64,000 bases of DNA from Macrosoma leucophasiata (GCA_036365455.1 JAWQUS010000027.1:13690501-13754500); one strand, 5' to 3'. Positions 22,905 through 35,457 are shown, counted from the stretch's first letter. Numbers and translations are program-made. The notes: generated by a model not told the origin, from the sequence alone.

Positions 22905-23190
22905 GCGTGCCATCCTAGGTGTGAACAACGCGTTTGAATTAAATTTATTTTCATGCGCGCTATTTCTTACGATAACTTCTAAGATATTCAGTTTAGTTAC
23001 ATAGTGTAGCACATTAAAAGAACGTGCACAAATTTCTTAAGGTAACAAAATTATCTAATTTGATAAGGATTAATACTGTATTGATCCAAATAGTTTTCCA
23101 ATTGCCGCATTGTAAGTTACCAACTTTTGTAAGTAATAATGGGTATAGGTAGTAATCTATCCATAAAAGATACTTTCCAAAGCGTTAGCT
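22905..23190 (-). mobile_element. Helitron-like family G, fragment
   Basis: AACAACGCGTTTGAAT, TAACTTCTAAGATATTCA, AATTTGATAAGGATTA and ATCCATAAAAGATA occur in the same order as in the fuller copy at 41848-42757. Both ends are missing. Confidence 0.5.
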
Positions 23191-24917
23191 TAAGAAAGAC
23201 GGAACCAGGTTCACCAGCAAGTCTATAAATATACTTACAGATAGATGATTACCCTTAAGTAGGTATGTATAATAAAAACACAATTATGAAACTATACCTT
23301 ATTTTTTGTGACACCTCTAATTATTCTCAAGTCTGACACATCCATAATGAGAATGATAACAATAAAATGACAAGGAACCTTCGGTCCTTACAAAAAGGTT
23401 TCGTATGTGTAATAAGCACCTATAGTATACAAAATTGTTATTACCTACTTATAATCACCGAATATACCTACCCTTATAAAGAGAAATCAATCAAACATGT
23501 TCCTAAGTGTTACAAAGATTTTAAAAGCAATGGAAAGGAAAATCGTGTTCATTTCGGGCTAAATCGTATAATCTGCTCAAATTTAGAAGCAACGTATCTA
23601 CTAAAATAGTCCACCTACTATTTTAGCACGCAGCTTCTAATTTCAAAACACCTGACGTAGATATTTTCCCATTTTTACTAGAACTTTTTAAGGTGACTGT
23701 GATTTGTTAGATATAAAACACTACGTTCTTTGTAGAGTTATAGTAAAACACTTCAGAAAATTCAAGCAAACCATGATACAAATACCTACAATCAACTTTT
23801 AAAAAACATTAATAATATAAACGCAGTACGAGTAAGTACATATCCCATTTCGTAACGTTTTGCGCGATTTATCACGATTTTTGCTCTAGAATATGATGTA
23901 TAGGTAAGCACTAAGTACGGTTTTTTTGGTGTACTAACTTAAATCTGATTGATCGTATATGTCACAAATCTGTTGACCCATGTCCCTAAAAACTAGGGGC
24001 AAGGTCAGAGACTGAATTGATAGCTTCATGTCTCGCAGAAATATAAGTTTTTATGAAAAATGTATGATTTAATATTTTTTAAAAAAGTAACCATATTCAG
24101 TTTTTATGTTTATTTTGCGTGCTTTTGAGCTTGCGAGTAGGTCCTGTTTTCGTTCTCGGCGACCCTTAATAATAAAATAAAACAAGCTATCGTCAATGTA
24201 CTTTCACGAACTACAATGAAAACGAGACGGACTTTTATTTGCATGTAAAAAAACTGTTTTCCGTTTTCCAATAGAAATTGAAAAACAAAACTTTGTTTTC
24301 ACTACGATAAATAACAAATACAGACAATTTTTAAAAATATTTTAAAAGAGTTAGAACAAAGTTTTGTTTTGCTTTCATACTGTAAAAACAGCTATAGATA
24401 GTATGGGAAAATCTTACAGAATATTTAACATTCACAGCCCCTTCACTTGGTTTTCCCCATGACGTGAGTGCTACATTAGAAACTTAACAACAAACCGTTC
24501 TATACAAGGTGACTGGTGTATTATGGATCATGGGACATATTAATGCAAGGTGCTCAGTACTCGATTCTCGTCCAAAATATGTCATATAAATAGGTAAGTA
24601 CTTATCACCGTATTATGTTTGAAAAAAATACAAAATTAGGGACATACCTTAGGGATATACGTTATGATACCTATATTATCGATATGCGGATATGAGTATG
24701 AGGTAATACTTAATAATTTACCTAAATAACTAGACCTGGCTCACTCCGCTACAGTCGGCTAACTAGAAAAGTAACTAAAAAGGTCACGTGATATCACGAA
24801 CATTAAAAATTTCTGTCATTTAAAAGTAAATATGAAATATAACTTTTCTATATTTTAATCATGATCCTGTACTTTTATACCTCTGTCCCATGATTCACCA
24901 GTCACCCAGTATAGATT
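23191..24917. other. Unassigned AT-rich DNA
   Basis: No gene was seen. The motif AACAAAGTTTTGTTTT and its inverted relative AAAACAAAACTTTGTTTT lie about 75 bases apart near 24280-24370. Confidence 0.4.
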
Positions 24918-25110
24918 ATTTACTGATACTAGAATTCCAGTGTCGGAGCTACAGGCCGTAGACATCACTACATTACCTAATCTAGGTATCTATACATTAC
25001 CTAATCAAGGTATCTATACCTAACCCATAATAGTAATGCTCAGCACCATCCGAAGATTCTGTCACAAAAATGAAACAACCGTCAGAGATAGCAACGCGTC
25101 TACATATTTT
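24918..25110 (+). repeat. Dispersed repeat A, copy 8
   Basis: ACTAGAATTCCAGTGTCGGA begins the copy. ACATTACCTAATC(T/A)AGGTATCTAT is tandemly duplicated inside, and AGTAATGCTCAGCACCATC follows. Confidence 0.55.
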
Positions 25111-25240
25111 TGTACTATCTACTTATTAATTACATCCAAGCCAAAAAACTTCTGTAGGAATAAGTCAAGAAAACGTTACTTGTCTTAATGATTGCAGAAA
25201 GTTTTGCAATTACTCTTTTTTGTTTTAAAGTTGTTGTTGT

Positions 25241-26100
25241 ATTAAGCAAAGTATTCCTAAATATTCATAGCACAATTGCTTTCCAATGAATCTACCCTGC
25301 GTCCTCAAGCCGTGGGGAAACTTGCAAACAACATGAGGCTTGGTAATGCTAACATCGCGTGACCGAGAACGAATCATAACTGATGTCTAATGGAACGGCA
25401 TCATCATATTTGCAGAGAAACTACTTTTTACCTATCATTCTTAGAGAAATAGACGAAACGATAATTCTCCGTCATAATGTATTTCTGATTATTTGGTTTG
25501 TGAATATGCGTTATTTATCTTGTTCTTTTACCTGAAAATAATTTATTGTATCTTTATTAATATTATACAGTTAAAATATTTGTTTGTAGTGAGCTTCATT
25601 TATGCTAAAAATAAAGAAAACGCGAACAAAGTAGCAGGAAATAACTGGTATCATATAATTGTTTTAATATTATTTCGCATTAACACATGCTTGTGAAATA
25701 TATATATATTTTTTAAAGAAAAATGGATGGTATCATATATTTCTTATACACTTTAAAAAATATCCAATGATTAAACAAAATATTCCTGAATATTCATAGC
25801 ACAATTACTTTCCAATTAATCCACCGCGCGTCCTCAAGCCGTGGGGAAACTTGCAAACAACATGAGGCTTGGTAATGCTAACATCGCGTGACCGAGAACG
25901 AATCATAACTGATGTCTAATGGAACGGCATCATCATATTTGCAGAGAAACTACATTTTACCTATCATTCTTAGAGAAATAGACGAAACTGTAATTCTCCT
26001 TCTTAATGTATTTCTGATTATTTTGTTAATACGCGAATTATTTATGTTGGTTTCACCTGAAAATATTTCATTGTACCTATACTAGGTAGTATTATAAAGT
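25241..26100. repeat. Tandem duplication with a 126-bp identical core
   Basis: About 330 bp starting near 25241 is repeated starting near 25770. Inside, 25299-25424 and 25828-25953 are identical over 126 bases (from GCGTCCTCAAGCCGTGGGG to GCAGAGAAACTAC), while both flanks differ at roughly one base in ten and carry indels. All frames of the core contain stops, so it is not coding. It is a candidate conserved regulatory element or gene-conversion tract; an undescribed transposable element is the alternative. Confidence 0.8.
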
Positions 26101-26867
26101 TTCAATATTTTTAACGATTTAAGTCTATTGGACGGTTTTAAAAATGATTAATTGTATACACACAATTATACATCACTTTTTTCGGATATGCCACAGGATC
26201 GGCATCAACGCGAGTGAAACCACGGCAAACTGTTAATGTATCTTTTACACTTTTACGCCTAAATTGTTAAGCTAATTGTGATAACATTTCACATGGCGAT
26301 AACTGAAAATGAAAACCTAAGAAAAGATCTAGGCTAGGTACATTTTATGGCTAAAGCACGCGGACGAAGTCAGAGGCAGTATCATATATTTCAATGACTT
26401 CTAAACGCACTTAGATAATCTTATATTCGTATTTCTCAATAATTTATTCAATTTAATGCTGAAGTAGTGAAATAATAAAATTGAAAATCTATTACTCTTA
26501 CGTCTAAAAGCCATATAATGTATTTGTATTCGCGAAGGTAAATAAAAAGCAACTCTCACGCTCTGAGATTCTCGGAGACTTTTCATTAATGAATATTCAT
26601 TACTTCATTTTCGTAGAAACTCCATACATCATAGAAACGAATGTCGAGCGTGAAAATATGCGGACGTTAAGAAATTAAGCAGAAATGGATATGCATAGTT
26701 ATTAGGTATTAAATTCGCTGAAGATCCTTGTCTATTAATATGACAACAATGTTTGCCGCAATGCTGTACTGTGATGAACATGAACGATTTATTTTGTTGT
26801 AAATGTTTTTAGAGTATTAAATAAACATCCCATATCTACATCTTAATACATTGTACATATTGTCAAT
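26101..26867. other. Unassigned AT-rich DNA
   Basis: CATCAACGCGAGTGAAACCA near 26203 resembles the GC-rich 3' region of lepidopteran Helitron-like repeats, but no CTAG end was found. Nothing coding was seen. Confidence 0.35.
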
Positions 26868-27950
26868 TTTAAAACTTCTATGCATTAAATTTTTTAAGAC
26901 AATTATTATAAAGTTTTGTGAAGTTTCAGTCAATTAGACGGCTACTAACAGAGAATGATAGATAAAAAATAGACCTATACATAATATATGCACCCCGTAA
27001 AAGCCGGCAGAACTGCAGAAGTGAAAAATTTAATATTAACATTGTGCATTTTTAACCACTAACGCCATCAACACCACTACCACTATCAACACCATCGTTA
27101 CCTTCACCACCACTGTCACCACTACCACCGCCACCACCAAAGCCGGCACCACCAACACCAACATCACTAAACACTTACGCCACCAATGACACCAACGACA
27201 CCAACGACACCAACAACACCAACGACACCAACGTCACCACCACTACTACCACCACCATCACCATCATCATAATTACATCCGAAAGACGTGCATCTGTCTC
27301 CGTTGGACAAAGCCTTTCCCGAAGATGCTCATAAGAGTGTTGTGCGTTTTATTGTATGCCCCCTTGGATCCCTTAATATTTTCTTTTTCTAATTTTTAGT
27401 ATTAAATTTTGTCGTTTTAGCGGTAACAGAAATACATAATTTGTGAAATTTAGCTTTCTAGATATCACTGTTTATGAGATACAGCCTGGTGACAGACGGA
27501 CGGACAGACAGTCAGACAGCGGAGGATTAGTTAACAGGGTCCGCTTTTATTCTTTTAAGGAACGGAACCTTAAAAAACTTTTTTATTTCTGAACCGATTG
27601 ACATGAAACAAACACTAAAGTTAAGTGAAACTTACCATCATTAGTAAAAACAGCAAATAAGATAAGCCGTTTCTGAAATTAGCATGCACAAACACACATA
27701 CAAACAGACATTTTTTCGGGATAAAAAGTTCCCAGTGCTGTGCGCCAAACGTTAAAGTATAATTATACCAAGTTTCATCGTAATCGGACCAGTAGATTTG
27801 GTGTGATGCTTGAATAAACAGACAGACAGACAGAAAAAAAAAATTTAATCACATATTTGTGTTCGGTATCGATCTAGTAACACCCCCTGGTATTTATTTT
27901 TTCAATATTTTCAATGTACAAAACTTCTACAGTTTTATTATAAGTATAGA
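26868..27950 (-). mobile_element. Second, 3'-truncated copy of the 1.7-kb Helitron-like element
   Basis: It aligns with 19222-20667: the same ATTATTATAAAGTTT start, a shorter ACC minisatellite (27060-27270), the same ACAAACACTAAAGTTAAG and GATCGATACCGAAC segments, and the same 5' end (minus-strand TCTATACTTATAATAAAA at 27950, followed on the plus strand by T). The ~260 bp next to the CTAG end is missing. A (GAT)n-tailed RTE fragment lies at about 27255-27345. Confidence 0.7.
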
Positions 27951-27954
27951 TGTG

Positions 27955-28015
27955 TTCTTAGGTTTTCGCGTGCTACGCGCCTTAAAATAAAATGGATACA
28001 GATTTATCTTGTAAT
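27955..28015 (-). repeat. Dispersed repeat I, 3' fragment
   Basis: CTTAGGTTTTCGCGTGCTAC matches one end of the 168-bp insertion at 30617-30784. Confidence 0.45.
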
Positions 28016-28059
28016 TATAATGTTACTGAAACTACTGAACTTTCACAACTTTCATTATT

Positions 28060-28285
28060 TGTTTAGTCTTATCTTGCCGTTTGTAAAAGAGAGTATCGAA
28101 CATTCTGTTGATACCTATTTTTGTTATTAAGTATTTTTTTACCATTATTTATTTTATTTTTGTTTACTTTGACATAATAATCAACGTATCTCTTGTTATT
28201 CGCTTTAATTTTATATTTGTTATTTGACCTATCACAAGCAAATTCTATTATTTCCAAATGCTTAAATAAATTTTTGAGTTTCAGT
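28060..28285 (-). repeat. Dispersed repeat F, copy 2
   Basis: Inverted relative of 16070-16300, with shared CGTTTGTAAAAGAGAGTAT and AAATAAATTTTTGA ends. Confidence 0.6.
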
Positions 28286-28423
28286 TTGATAAGAAATTAA
28301 TTGATGCCGGTGAAAAAACTGTTGTAAGAAAAATATTAAGAATAATAATAAATTATACTGATCATTGTTACATACAAGAAACCCATAACAATCAGACAAT
28401 CCTCATAATTCCCAATAACTTTT

Positions 28424-28721
28424 TACTGGTGGTAGAGTTCCAGTGACGGAGCTCGCGGGCGTAGGCACCACCGCATTACCTAATATACTTGCCGCTAAAT
28501 GATAGTGTTCAGCACTATCGTGTTCCGGTCAGGTGGTAATGTACGGCCCTGTAATTTCAGGCACAGAGGCATATCACCTAATGCCTCAGGAGTGGCAGCG
28601 CATCTGCATTTTTATCTCTGGTCATTGTGTGGGTGTCTATAGGCTGCAGTCATCACTTAACATCAATGTGAACTGCATGCTTGTTTGCCACTTTTATTAC
28701 ATAAAAAAAAAAAAAAAAAAA
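28424..28721 (+). repeat. Dispersed repeat A, copy 9 (best full-length copy)
   Basis: It runs from TACTGGTGGTAGAGTTCCAG to TTGTTTGCCAC and then an A-run of 19. The full length and long A tail make this the reference copy and argue for retroposition. Confidence 0.8.
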
Positions 28722-29465
28722 GCTACTTAATTAAAATGATGGGAATACACAAATATGGAACTAATATTGTTACCAGAAAGCTTACGTAGCTATTTCCAAG
28801 TTAGCGATCGAATGTAACGGCTCATTATAGGGCTTGTTACGTGGTCAGCTTTATCCAATAAGTTTGAATCAACATCGTATTCATAAAGTCACTTTTATGC
28901 ACGTTTTATTAAACTCATCTGGTTTGCTTTCAAAATACTTTTTCCGTTGATATTTTTGTTGTGTTTAAAAAGTGTTCTATTATATAACACAAAACTACTT
29001 CGTTTCTTGGTGAAAAAAAAAACGAAACAGTGGCAAAATTTAATTTGGACATGATTCAGTTAATTATTAAGTTTTAATACTTTGACTGTCCTTTCTTTTT
29101 TCATGTTACAATATGAATATAATTTATATGAACAGGTGAACATAAACAATGGGGTTAGATAATAATTAAAAAAATACACTTACATATTGAATTTTTCTTT
29201 TTCTCAAAAACTTACTTCGCATACTCCTCTGAACGATTAATAAGCAAATTTTTCCTCGTGTGTTGATATTATTAGATAGACACGAAATGTATATTAATAA
29301 ATAATAAACGGTAACTTAATATGATATGACGAGTCAAAGAGTAACTATTTTAAGTGGTTTTATTGTACAGAACACTTATATTCTACTTAGTTTTATTGAT
29401 TTATGGAAACATATTTTTCCTAACTTCGTATAAACCTACTGTTTATTTAGAACTTAATACTTAGG
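28722..29465. other. Unassigned AT-rich DNA
   Basis: No gene or repeat match was found. Confidence 0.4.
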
Positions 29466-29660
29466 TTGCAACTGCGCTCTACACGTAAAAAGTATCTACG
29501 AAGTCTGAACACAGAATGTGCTACGTGGCACTACACGCACATAAAATTGTCTACGAAATTCGAGAAAAATGTGCTACGTGCACTATACGCACAAAATTTA
29601 TTATCATCTACGAACTTCGGAAATAGAATGTGCTACGAGCGCTATTATACGTATACGTAC
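29466..29660. repeat. Three-unit imperfect tandem repeat, CTACG-rich
   Basis: TCTACGAA recurs at about 29494, 29550 and 29607, each followed about 18-20 bases later by AATGTGCTACG (period about 56). Composition is like that of the 59169-59402 element, which suggests common origin. Confidence 0.65.
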
Positions 29661-30539
29661 TATCATAAAACTGGCCGCTCGACCAAATGGGCACCTTATG
29701 CGGTCGTAATAAATCCTTTATTTCATTGATTTTGGAAAAGGGGTGCTCCCTGATTGCACATTTTGTCGCTACTTCACGGTGAATTGTTAATAGTACAATA
29801 TCCAACAAGAAATAATGCACATCGACCTAAGGAAGAGACGTAGGCTTATTTCAGATCTGTAGAGCGTTATCTCTTTCGCACCTTTAACCCTTTCAAACCT
29901 TTTGTAAAAAGATGTAACTTATAAACTTTTACTAAACTGTCAATTTAAAATATTGAATGATCCGCAACTGCATGACATCATTCGATGGTAAGTGTGCTGA
30001 AGGTTTGACCCCTGATTCGATCTCGATAAAACCCGAAAATACTTTGTCGAGTAGAATTTGGGTCGTATAAATAAATAATTTTATGATGTTACCTCCACAA
30101 CTAACATTTAACTGCTTGCCCCTAAACGTACAAAATACTTGTAAAGGCTAAAAAGTTGCGCCCATTTATGGTGGTTAATTTTACAACTTTGCGATGAAAC
30201 AAAGTCGCCTGTTAATTTTCCGTGAAAATACACTTAAAAAATTCTTAGTTTCTAATTTCAGGATATTTACCTACTTGAAACAAGATTCCTGTTAATGTAT
30301 TATAATCTACTTTTTCTCTTGACTTCCTACATTATAATTGTGCATAATTCCCATTCCCATAAAAATTCGGAAGTCCTCGTTTAGTGTTTATTTGCACTTC
30401 TTAAGGAACATACATGCTAAATTCCATCTCATTCCAAATTTCTACGACGCGCGTGCTCTACGTGCGTTGTCTATCAATCAGTCAGTAACAGAAAAGTTTT
30501 ATATTCGAATGTTACAAAAAACATGTTTCTTTACAGTGT
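29661..30539. other. Unassigned DNA
   Basis: No gene was seen. Short open frames on both strands have no recognised motifs. Confidence 0.4.
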
Positions 30540-30960
30540 TTTGAAAACAGTGTAATATCAAAATGTCATCTAAGTAGTAACCGAGGCACAATAAATTGCC
30601 CTATCATATATTTACTATAGTATATTCTTAGGTTCTTGCGAGCTACACTCATTGAAATAAAACTAGTTTTCGGATTTATCTCGCGTATATTGAAATCAAA
30701 TGATTATTTAAAATCGAACCCGACGTTTCGGTCGCTTTTCAGTTTCCGTGGTCTTAGGCAGACTCGGCAGGTCTGCTTGACACCTCATATATTTACTGGC
30801 AGCAAGCGTTCCAAAACTTTCTCAACGAACGGTTAAACTTGCTACAAGAAGCTAGTCTACAGTTGCTGGAACGTAATATTTACTAGAGTGATTCGAAAAA
30901 TACATCTACCGACTCAATTTTCCGTAAATAGTGTCTTTATTACATTAACGAGAATTATTA
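30540..30960. repeat. Local duplication, copy 1, with insertion
   Basis: TTTTGAAAACAGTGTAA...GTAACCGAGGCACAA and CGTTCCAAAACTTTC...GTTGCTGGAACGTAATATTT are repeated in order at 31300-31520. Copy 1 holds a 168-bp insertion at 30617-30784 that copy 2 lacks. Confidence 0.75.
30617..30784 (-). mobile_element. 168-bp insertion with 13-bp target duplication (repeat I)
   Basis: It is flanked by TCATATATTTACT at 30604-30616 and 30785-30797. The uninterrupted site is seen in copy 2 near 31370. The insert carries CCCGACGTTTCGGTCGC and GTGGTCTTAGGCAGAC, common lepidopteran repeat motifs, and on the minus strand ends AACCTAAGAATATACTAT. A relative of this end lies at 49672-49705. Class unknown; the 13-bp duplication favours retroposition. 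Confidence 0.75.
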
Positions 30961-31299
30961 TCAAATACTCGTATGAACAAATAATACTTTATTACTACTG
31001 TTTTTAATGAACATTTATTACAAGTTTAATTCCGTTAGTAATGATTTGCTTGGATTTGATAGTTAATAGGATTAGTTAAGGTACCACTGCCGTTTGGGAG
31101 CATCAAATAAAATGTTTAATGTTACTATAAAAAATGTAATTTAGCCCAAATTGACAAAACTTATAAAATCTATATGTTCAACATTATTAACATTTTGGAA
31201 TATTTTACTTGAAAATTGATGATTTTTAGAAATGTATTAAAACTATTCTTCGGATATTTATAAAATAGATCCATTACCATACAAAATATTTCCTTCAGC

Positions 31300-31520
31300 T
31301 ATTTTGAAAACAGTGTAAGATAATATCTAACGTTATTATCGCAGTAACCGAGGCACAACAAATTGCCCTATCATATACTTACTGGCAACAGGCGTTCCAA
31401 AACTTTCGCAACGAATGGTTAAACTTGCGAAGAGCTCGTCTACAGTTGCTGGAACGTAATATTTCCTGGAGTGATTCATAAAATATACCCATTGACTCAG
31501 TTTCTCGTAAATTGTTTCTT
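31300..31520. repeat. Local duplication, copy 2 (uninterrupted)
   Basis: Direct repeat of copy 1 at roughly 85% identity by eye. It shows the pre-insertion state of the repeat I target. Confidence 0.7.
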
Positions 31521-31574
31521 CTTTTTACAAAAGTTATATTCAAATAAAAATAAGTAACAGGCACAACAACATAT

Positions 31575-31910
31575 AGTCATCATCATCATCATCATCATCA
31601 TCATCACTCCAGTCGGATGACCTCCTGCTGGACAAGGCCTTCCCCAAAACGCCCACTACAGTATTATGCGTCTTTAGGGGAGAATATGCCATAATCGTCA
31701 CGCTTGGCAGGCGGACTGACGATCGCAATGACGGTGGTTTTATCGCGGCACGCTGCTGCCCATCCCGCGTTGTTATATTTACTACCCTATTAGAGTGGTC
31801 TGACCGCCATTGTTCGGTTGTCTGACTGCACTAGCGGAAGTATTCTCTTCCAGTAGAAGAAAATTCTTCGACTAGTGGGCGATGGGGTCGTCACGACCCG
31901 ACGCCAGTAA
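31575..31910 (-). mobile_element. RTE-mobilised SINE-like repeat (family C2), copy 2
   Basis: The minus-strand 3' end has about ten GAT units (31577-31606). The body shares GCCATAATCGTCACGCTTGG and TTTTATCGCGGCACGCTGCT (plus sense) with the other two copies. Confidence 0.65.
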
Positions 31911-31920
31911 CATATAGTAG

Positions 31921-32060
31921 CAGTACATAATTGCTACGCTGGAGTCTTGAATTCGATGGTCCTAGGTTCGGCCATTTGTTAAGATGCTGGAATTACATGA
32001 GACAAAATGTATCTGGCGAATCGTGGGTGTTTGCTTATCATATGCCTGAATGTATGCATG
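31921..32060 (+). mobile_element. SINE family S2, decayed head and body
   Basis: GGTCCTAGGTTCGGCCATTT is a degenerate box B region. GGAATTACATGAGACAAAAT and GGCGAATCGTGGGTGT match the body at 13475-13520. Confidence 0.45.
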
Positions 32061-32397
32061 TACGGCTTATCCCTTAGGTTTTGACACAAGTAGGACCTAA
32101 ACTTGTATAAATATAAATGTAAACACTTAGTTAGATTTGATAATGCACATTTATAAATTATTTAATATACAATAGATCGATACCACCTGCAGCTGATAGC
32201 AGCACCTGCTTATTTTAATTTCAAATCCATAGTATTAGTCACATGATATTATCATAAAATATTTCACCATGACTAACATTAAAGTAGCCATCATTGTACG
32301 TATTAACATTTTGTAAATAGGATATATTGTATACCTACTCGATATAAATATTTAATTCTATATACAAAATGCGTTTTTATGTAAATTTTCTTGGTAA

Positions 32398-32658
32398 CTA
32401 GCTGACCCGGCAAACTCTGTAATGCCTCACAATGAAATAGGTAATGTGTCAAAGGTTTGATAGATACGGACTATTTGTATGGAAAAATGAAATTGTGTTT
32501 TTTACTATTCCTCTTAATTTTCTTCATATTTTCTTACCTTTTAAGCCCTTTTTCCCTGGACTTCCAAAAATCATTCCAAACCTAAATTAGCCAAATCGAT
32601 CCAGCCGTTCTCGACTTTTACCGTAACTAACGAACAGCAATTGATTTTTATATAAAGA
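32398..32658 (-). mobile_element. Helitron-like family B, copy 2, complete
   Basis: On the minus strand it starts TCTTTATATAAAAATCAATT, preceded by A, and ends with a GGCA...TGCC hairpin and GGGTCAGCTAG followed by T. Length is 261 bp. Confidence 0.75.
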
Positions 32659-34109
32659 TGACGAAAGACAACATAATTTTTGTTTTTAACATAAAAAGAA
32701 AACAAAAAACATTACAACCACTCATTAAAGAATATTTATACGATACAATTATAACAAAGGAATGCCTTTACGTTCAAAAAAGGAATTTTCTGCGGGGCAT
32801 ATACATAACAAATTTACTGAGACGGATGTTTCATATTTGCATAAAAAGAAGTATGGAACGTACAGCACCGGCGGCTTATAATATCTGCGCATATTTTCAC
32901 GAACGTCATTCAATATTTCACGGTTTTACATGCAAGTCTTCTTTCATGATGTTTAACACTAGACTTTCACAAATGGAGCCAGTTGCACTATTTTTGCTAG
33001 ATTACATCACGGTTTATAAATTAATCATCGAAAATTTGTAGATACCCAATATTTTTACTAAAGCCATAACATTTGTCTTTCAGCAAAGACCTGTCCAGCA
33101 AATGACCCTAAATAACCTACCTACCTACGATCTATGCAAAGGCATATTATTATAATAACCCGCAGCTTCCAAGTCATGAAAAATAAAAAGAAACGTATTT
33201 AAAATATCTTTATCACTATGTACCCGTCTAAACATTTTTTGCTATCTGTGCGTAATCCGTTATCATTTATTTTCATGCAAAATACAAGCCTGGTAGCTTT
33301 ATTCCAACTAATCCTACTATTATTTCAATTATCGAACTGCACAATTTTAATGTAAATAAAAAATAGCTTAATTATTTAATAATAATTAAGCTATTAATAA
33401 TACTGTCTAAAACATATTTTATGTAAACACACAAAAAAGCACATTCAGGGATCAAACTCTATAACAACACGTTCGTTAGACTGTGCTATAACTATACATT
33501 ATATATGTAGTCAATACATTAAAAGTTGTCGATGAGACATTGGACAGCCGGTAAAAGAAAGCACAAAATAGGTTGAGTAGCGAAATGTTTGACGAAGATC
33601 AAAGAATCAAGTGTTACGATCTGATATCGATGTTAATAAGTCAATAAAACGTCGTTGGAGTGGAAGCAATCTCTTTTTATGAGTCCCAAGACGATGACTG
33701 CTATCCAGCCCTTGAAAAGCTGCTTTCTATAGAGTATTAATAGGGTATAGATATCGATAGACGTACTATGTACATTAAAATTATGTAAAAAAGACAATTA
33801 CTTTAGCCTGATCTTTATTTTGTAATACTTTTTTGACTATATTTATTATGTTTCTTTAGGTAACATTATCGATAGGAATTGTTTTTGTACCTTATACATG
33901 CATATCCCGATCCGATAACGTGATTTTGATTCCATTATGTAAATAACTAATGCACATACCTGACTTTATCACACACCTGTTTTTCACTCCGGAAAGAGGA
34001 AGCAGACAAAAGTATACCAACATGCATTCAGACAAACCTATATGCTAACACCCACTATTAACCAGATACGTTTTTGTTACCCATAACACGTTTATTTTTT
34101 TATTTTTTT
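32659..34109. other. Unassigned AT-rich DNA
   Basis: A 127-codon open frame at 32658-33041 (plus) begins exactly at the edge of the Helitron-like element. It has no recognised domain and a composition like its surroundings; I do not call it a gene. An AT-rich inverted repeat AGCTTAATTATT/AATAATTAAGCT lies at about 33364-33393. Confidence 0.4.
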
Positions 34110-34402
34110 TATTATTTTTTTTTATGTTATGGAAGTGGTAAACAAGCATGCAGTTCACATTGATGTTAAGTGATGACTGCAGCCTATAGACACCCACACA
34201 AAGACCAAGGTCAAAATGCAGATGCGTTACCACTCCTGAGGCCTAAGGTCTTATGCCTCTGTGCCGGAAATTACAGGGCCGTACATTACCACCTGACCGG
34301 AACACGATAGTGTTGAACACTACCATTTAGCGGCAAGTATATTAGGTAATGCGGTGGTGCCTACGCCCGCGAGCTCCGTCACTGGAGCTCTACCACCAGT
34401 AA
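34110..34402 (-). repeat. Dispersed repeat A, copy 10
   Basis: Full-length minus-strand copy with a T-rich (A-tail) end at 34085-34125 and the 5' end CTGGTGGTAGAGCTCCAGTG at about 34380-34400. Confidence 0.8.
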
Positions 34403-34812
34403 AAAGTATTACATAACAATTATTAAAATGTACACTCAAGACTTTATTTATAACTTTTCGATTATATTTAAGTTGGTACATATCAAACAGTATAATTATT
34501 TTATAAGGTATAGTTATCACGTAGTCAAAATGGTAAAAGAAACAATTTATAGTTAATAGTAAAAGAAGGTCTCTATTTTCTTTTATTGCTTTGGTTTGTT
34601 GGAAAAGTTTGAATACAAAAAAAAATCCTAAATGTTGATTTTTGCTACACCTGAAGCTAGATTGTAAGCCCCTGTAATCACGATGTCACACAATAAATAT
34701 ATTATTATGTTTACGAAAATCATAAAAACAAAATGTCACGGCAGGGTTTCGGGGTTTTAAGATCAATGAGCTGTCGACTTACAATATTCACTTTAACATA
34801 TCTGTGCCTTTT

Positions 34813-35085
34813 TTGGTGGTAGAGTTTCAGTGTAGGAGCTTGAGGGCGTAGGCACCACCGCATTACCTTATGTATCTGCCGCTAAATGGTAGTGTTCAGC
34901 ACTAGCGTGTTCCGGTTAGATGGCAATATCCGGCCCCTCATAACTATCACAGAGACGTAACAACTAAAGTCCCAGGGGTGGCAACGCATCTACCTCTTGT
35001 CTTTGTGTAAGTGTCTAAAGACTGCAGTCACTAAAATCAATGTGATCTGCATGCTTGTTTGCCACCTTCATTAATAAAAAAAAAT
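34813..35085 (+). repeat. Dispersed repeat A, copy 11
   Basis: TTGGTGGTAGAGTTTCAGTG to TTTGCCACCTTCATTAAT plus an A-run. Near full length. Confidence 0.75.
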
Positions 35086-35226
35086 TTACGATCCTGTTTT
35101 CAAAGCGTACCTACTTGTAATAAAATAGGTACTTCAAATTATGTTTTAACAATATTTTTATGAAAGATTGGCACCTATTAATATTCCCGATGTTTTGCTA
35201 TTATTCACATTTTTATTTATAACGAA

Positions 35227-35457
35227 GATGACTAACAGGCATGCAGTTCCCATTGATGTTAAGTGTTGACTGCTTATGGGTTGCCACCCCTGAAACCATA
35301 CTTGTAACAAGCCTCTGTGATAGCTATTACGGGCATACATTACCATTAAACCGTAAAACGATAGCACTGAACACTACCATTTGGAGGCAGATAGATAAAG
35401 CGGTGGTGTTTAGCTCACTTCTTCGAGACCCTTCACTGGAACTCTACCTCCAGTTTC
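35227..35457 (-). repeat. Dispersed repeat A, copy 12
   Basis: Minus-strand copy: 5' end AAACTGGAGGTAGAGTTCCA near 35455, 3' end ACTGCATGCCTGTTAG near 35230. An internal deletion is present. Copies 10, 11 and 12 lie within 1.4 kb in alternating orientation. Confidence 0.7.

Noticed and set aside
29466..29660. CRISPR-like array
   Set aside because: Only three imperfect units with no constant repeat/spacer distinction, in a eukaryotic repeat-rich context.
32658..33041. 127-codon open frame next to a Helitron-like element
   Set aside because: No recognised domain, AT-rich composition like the flanks, and it starts at the element edge. Chance is the simplest explanation.
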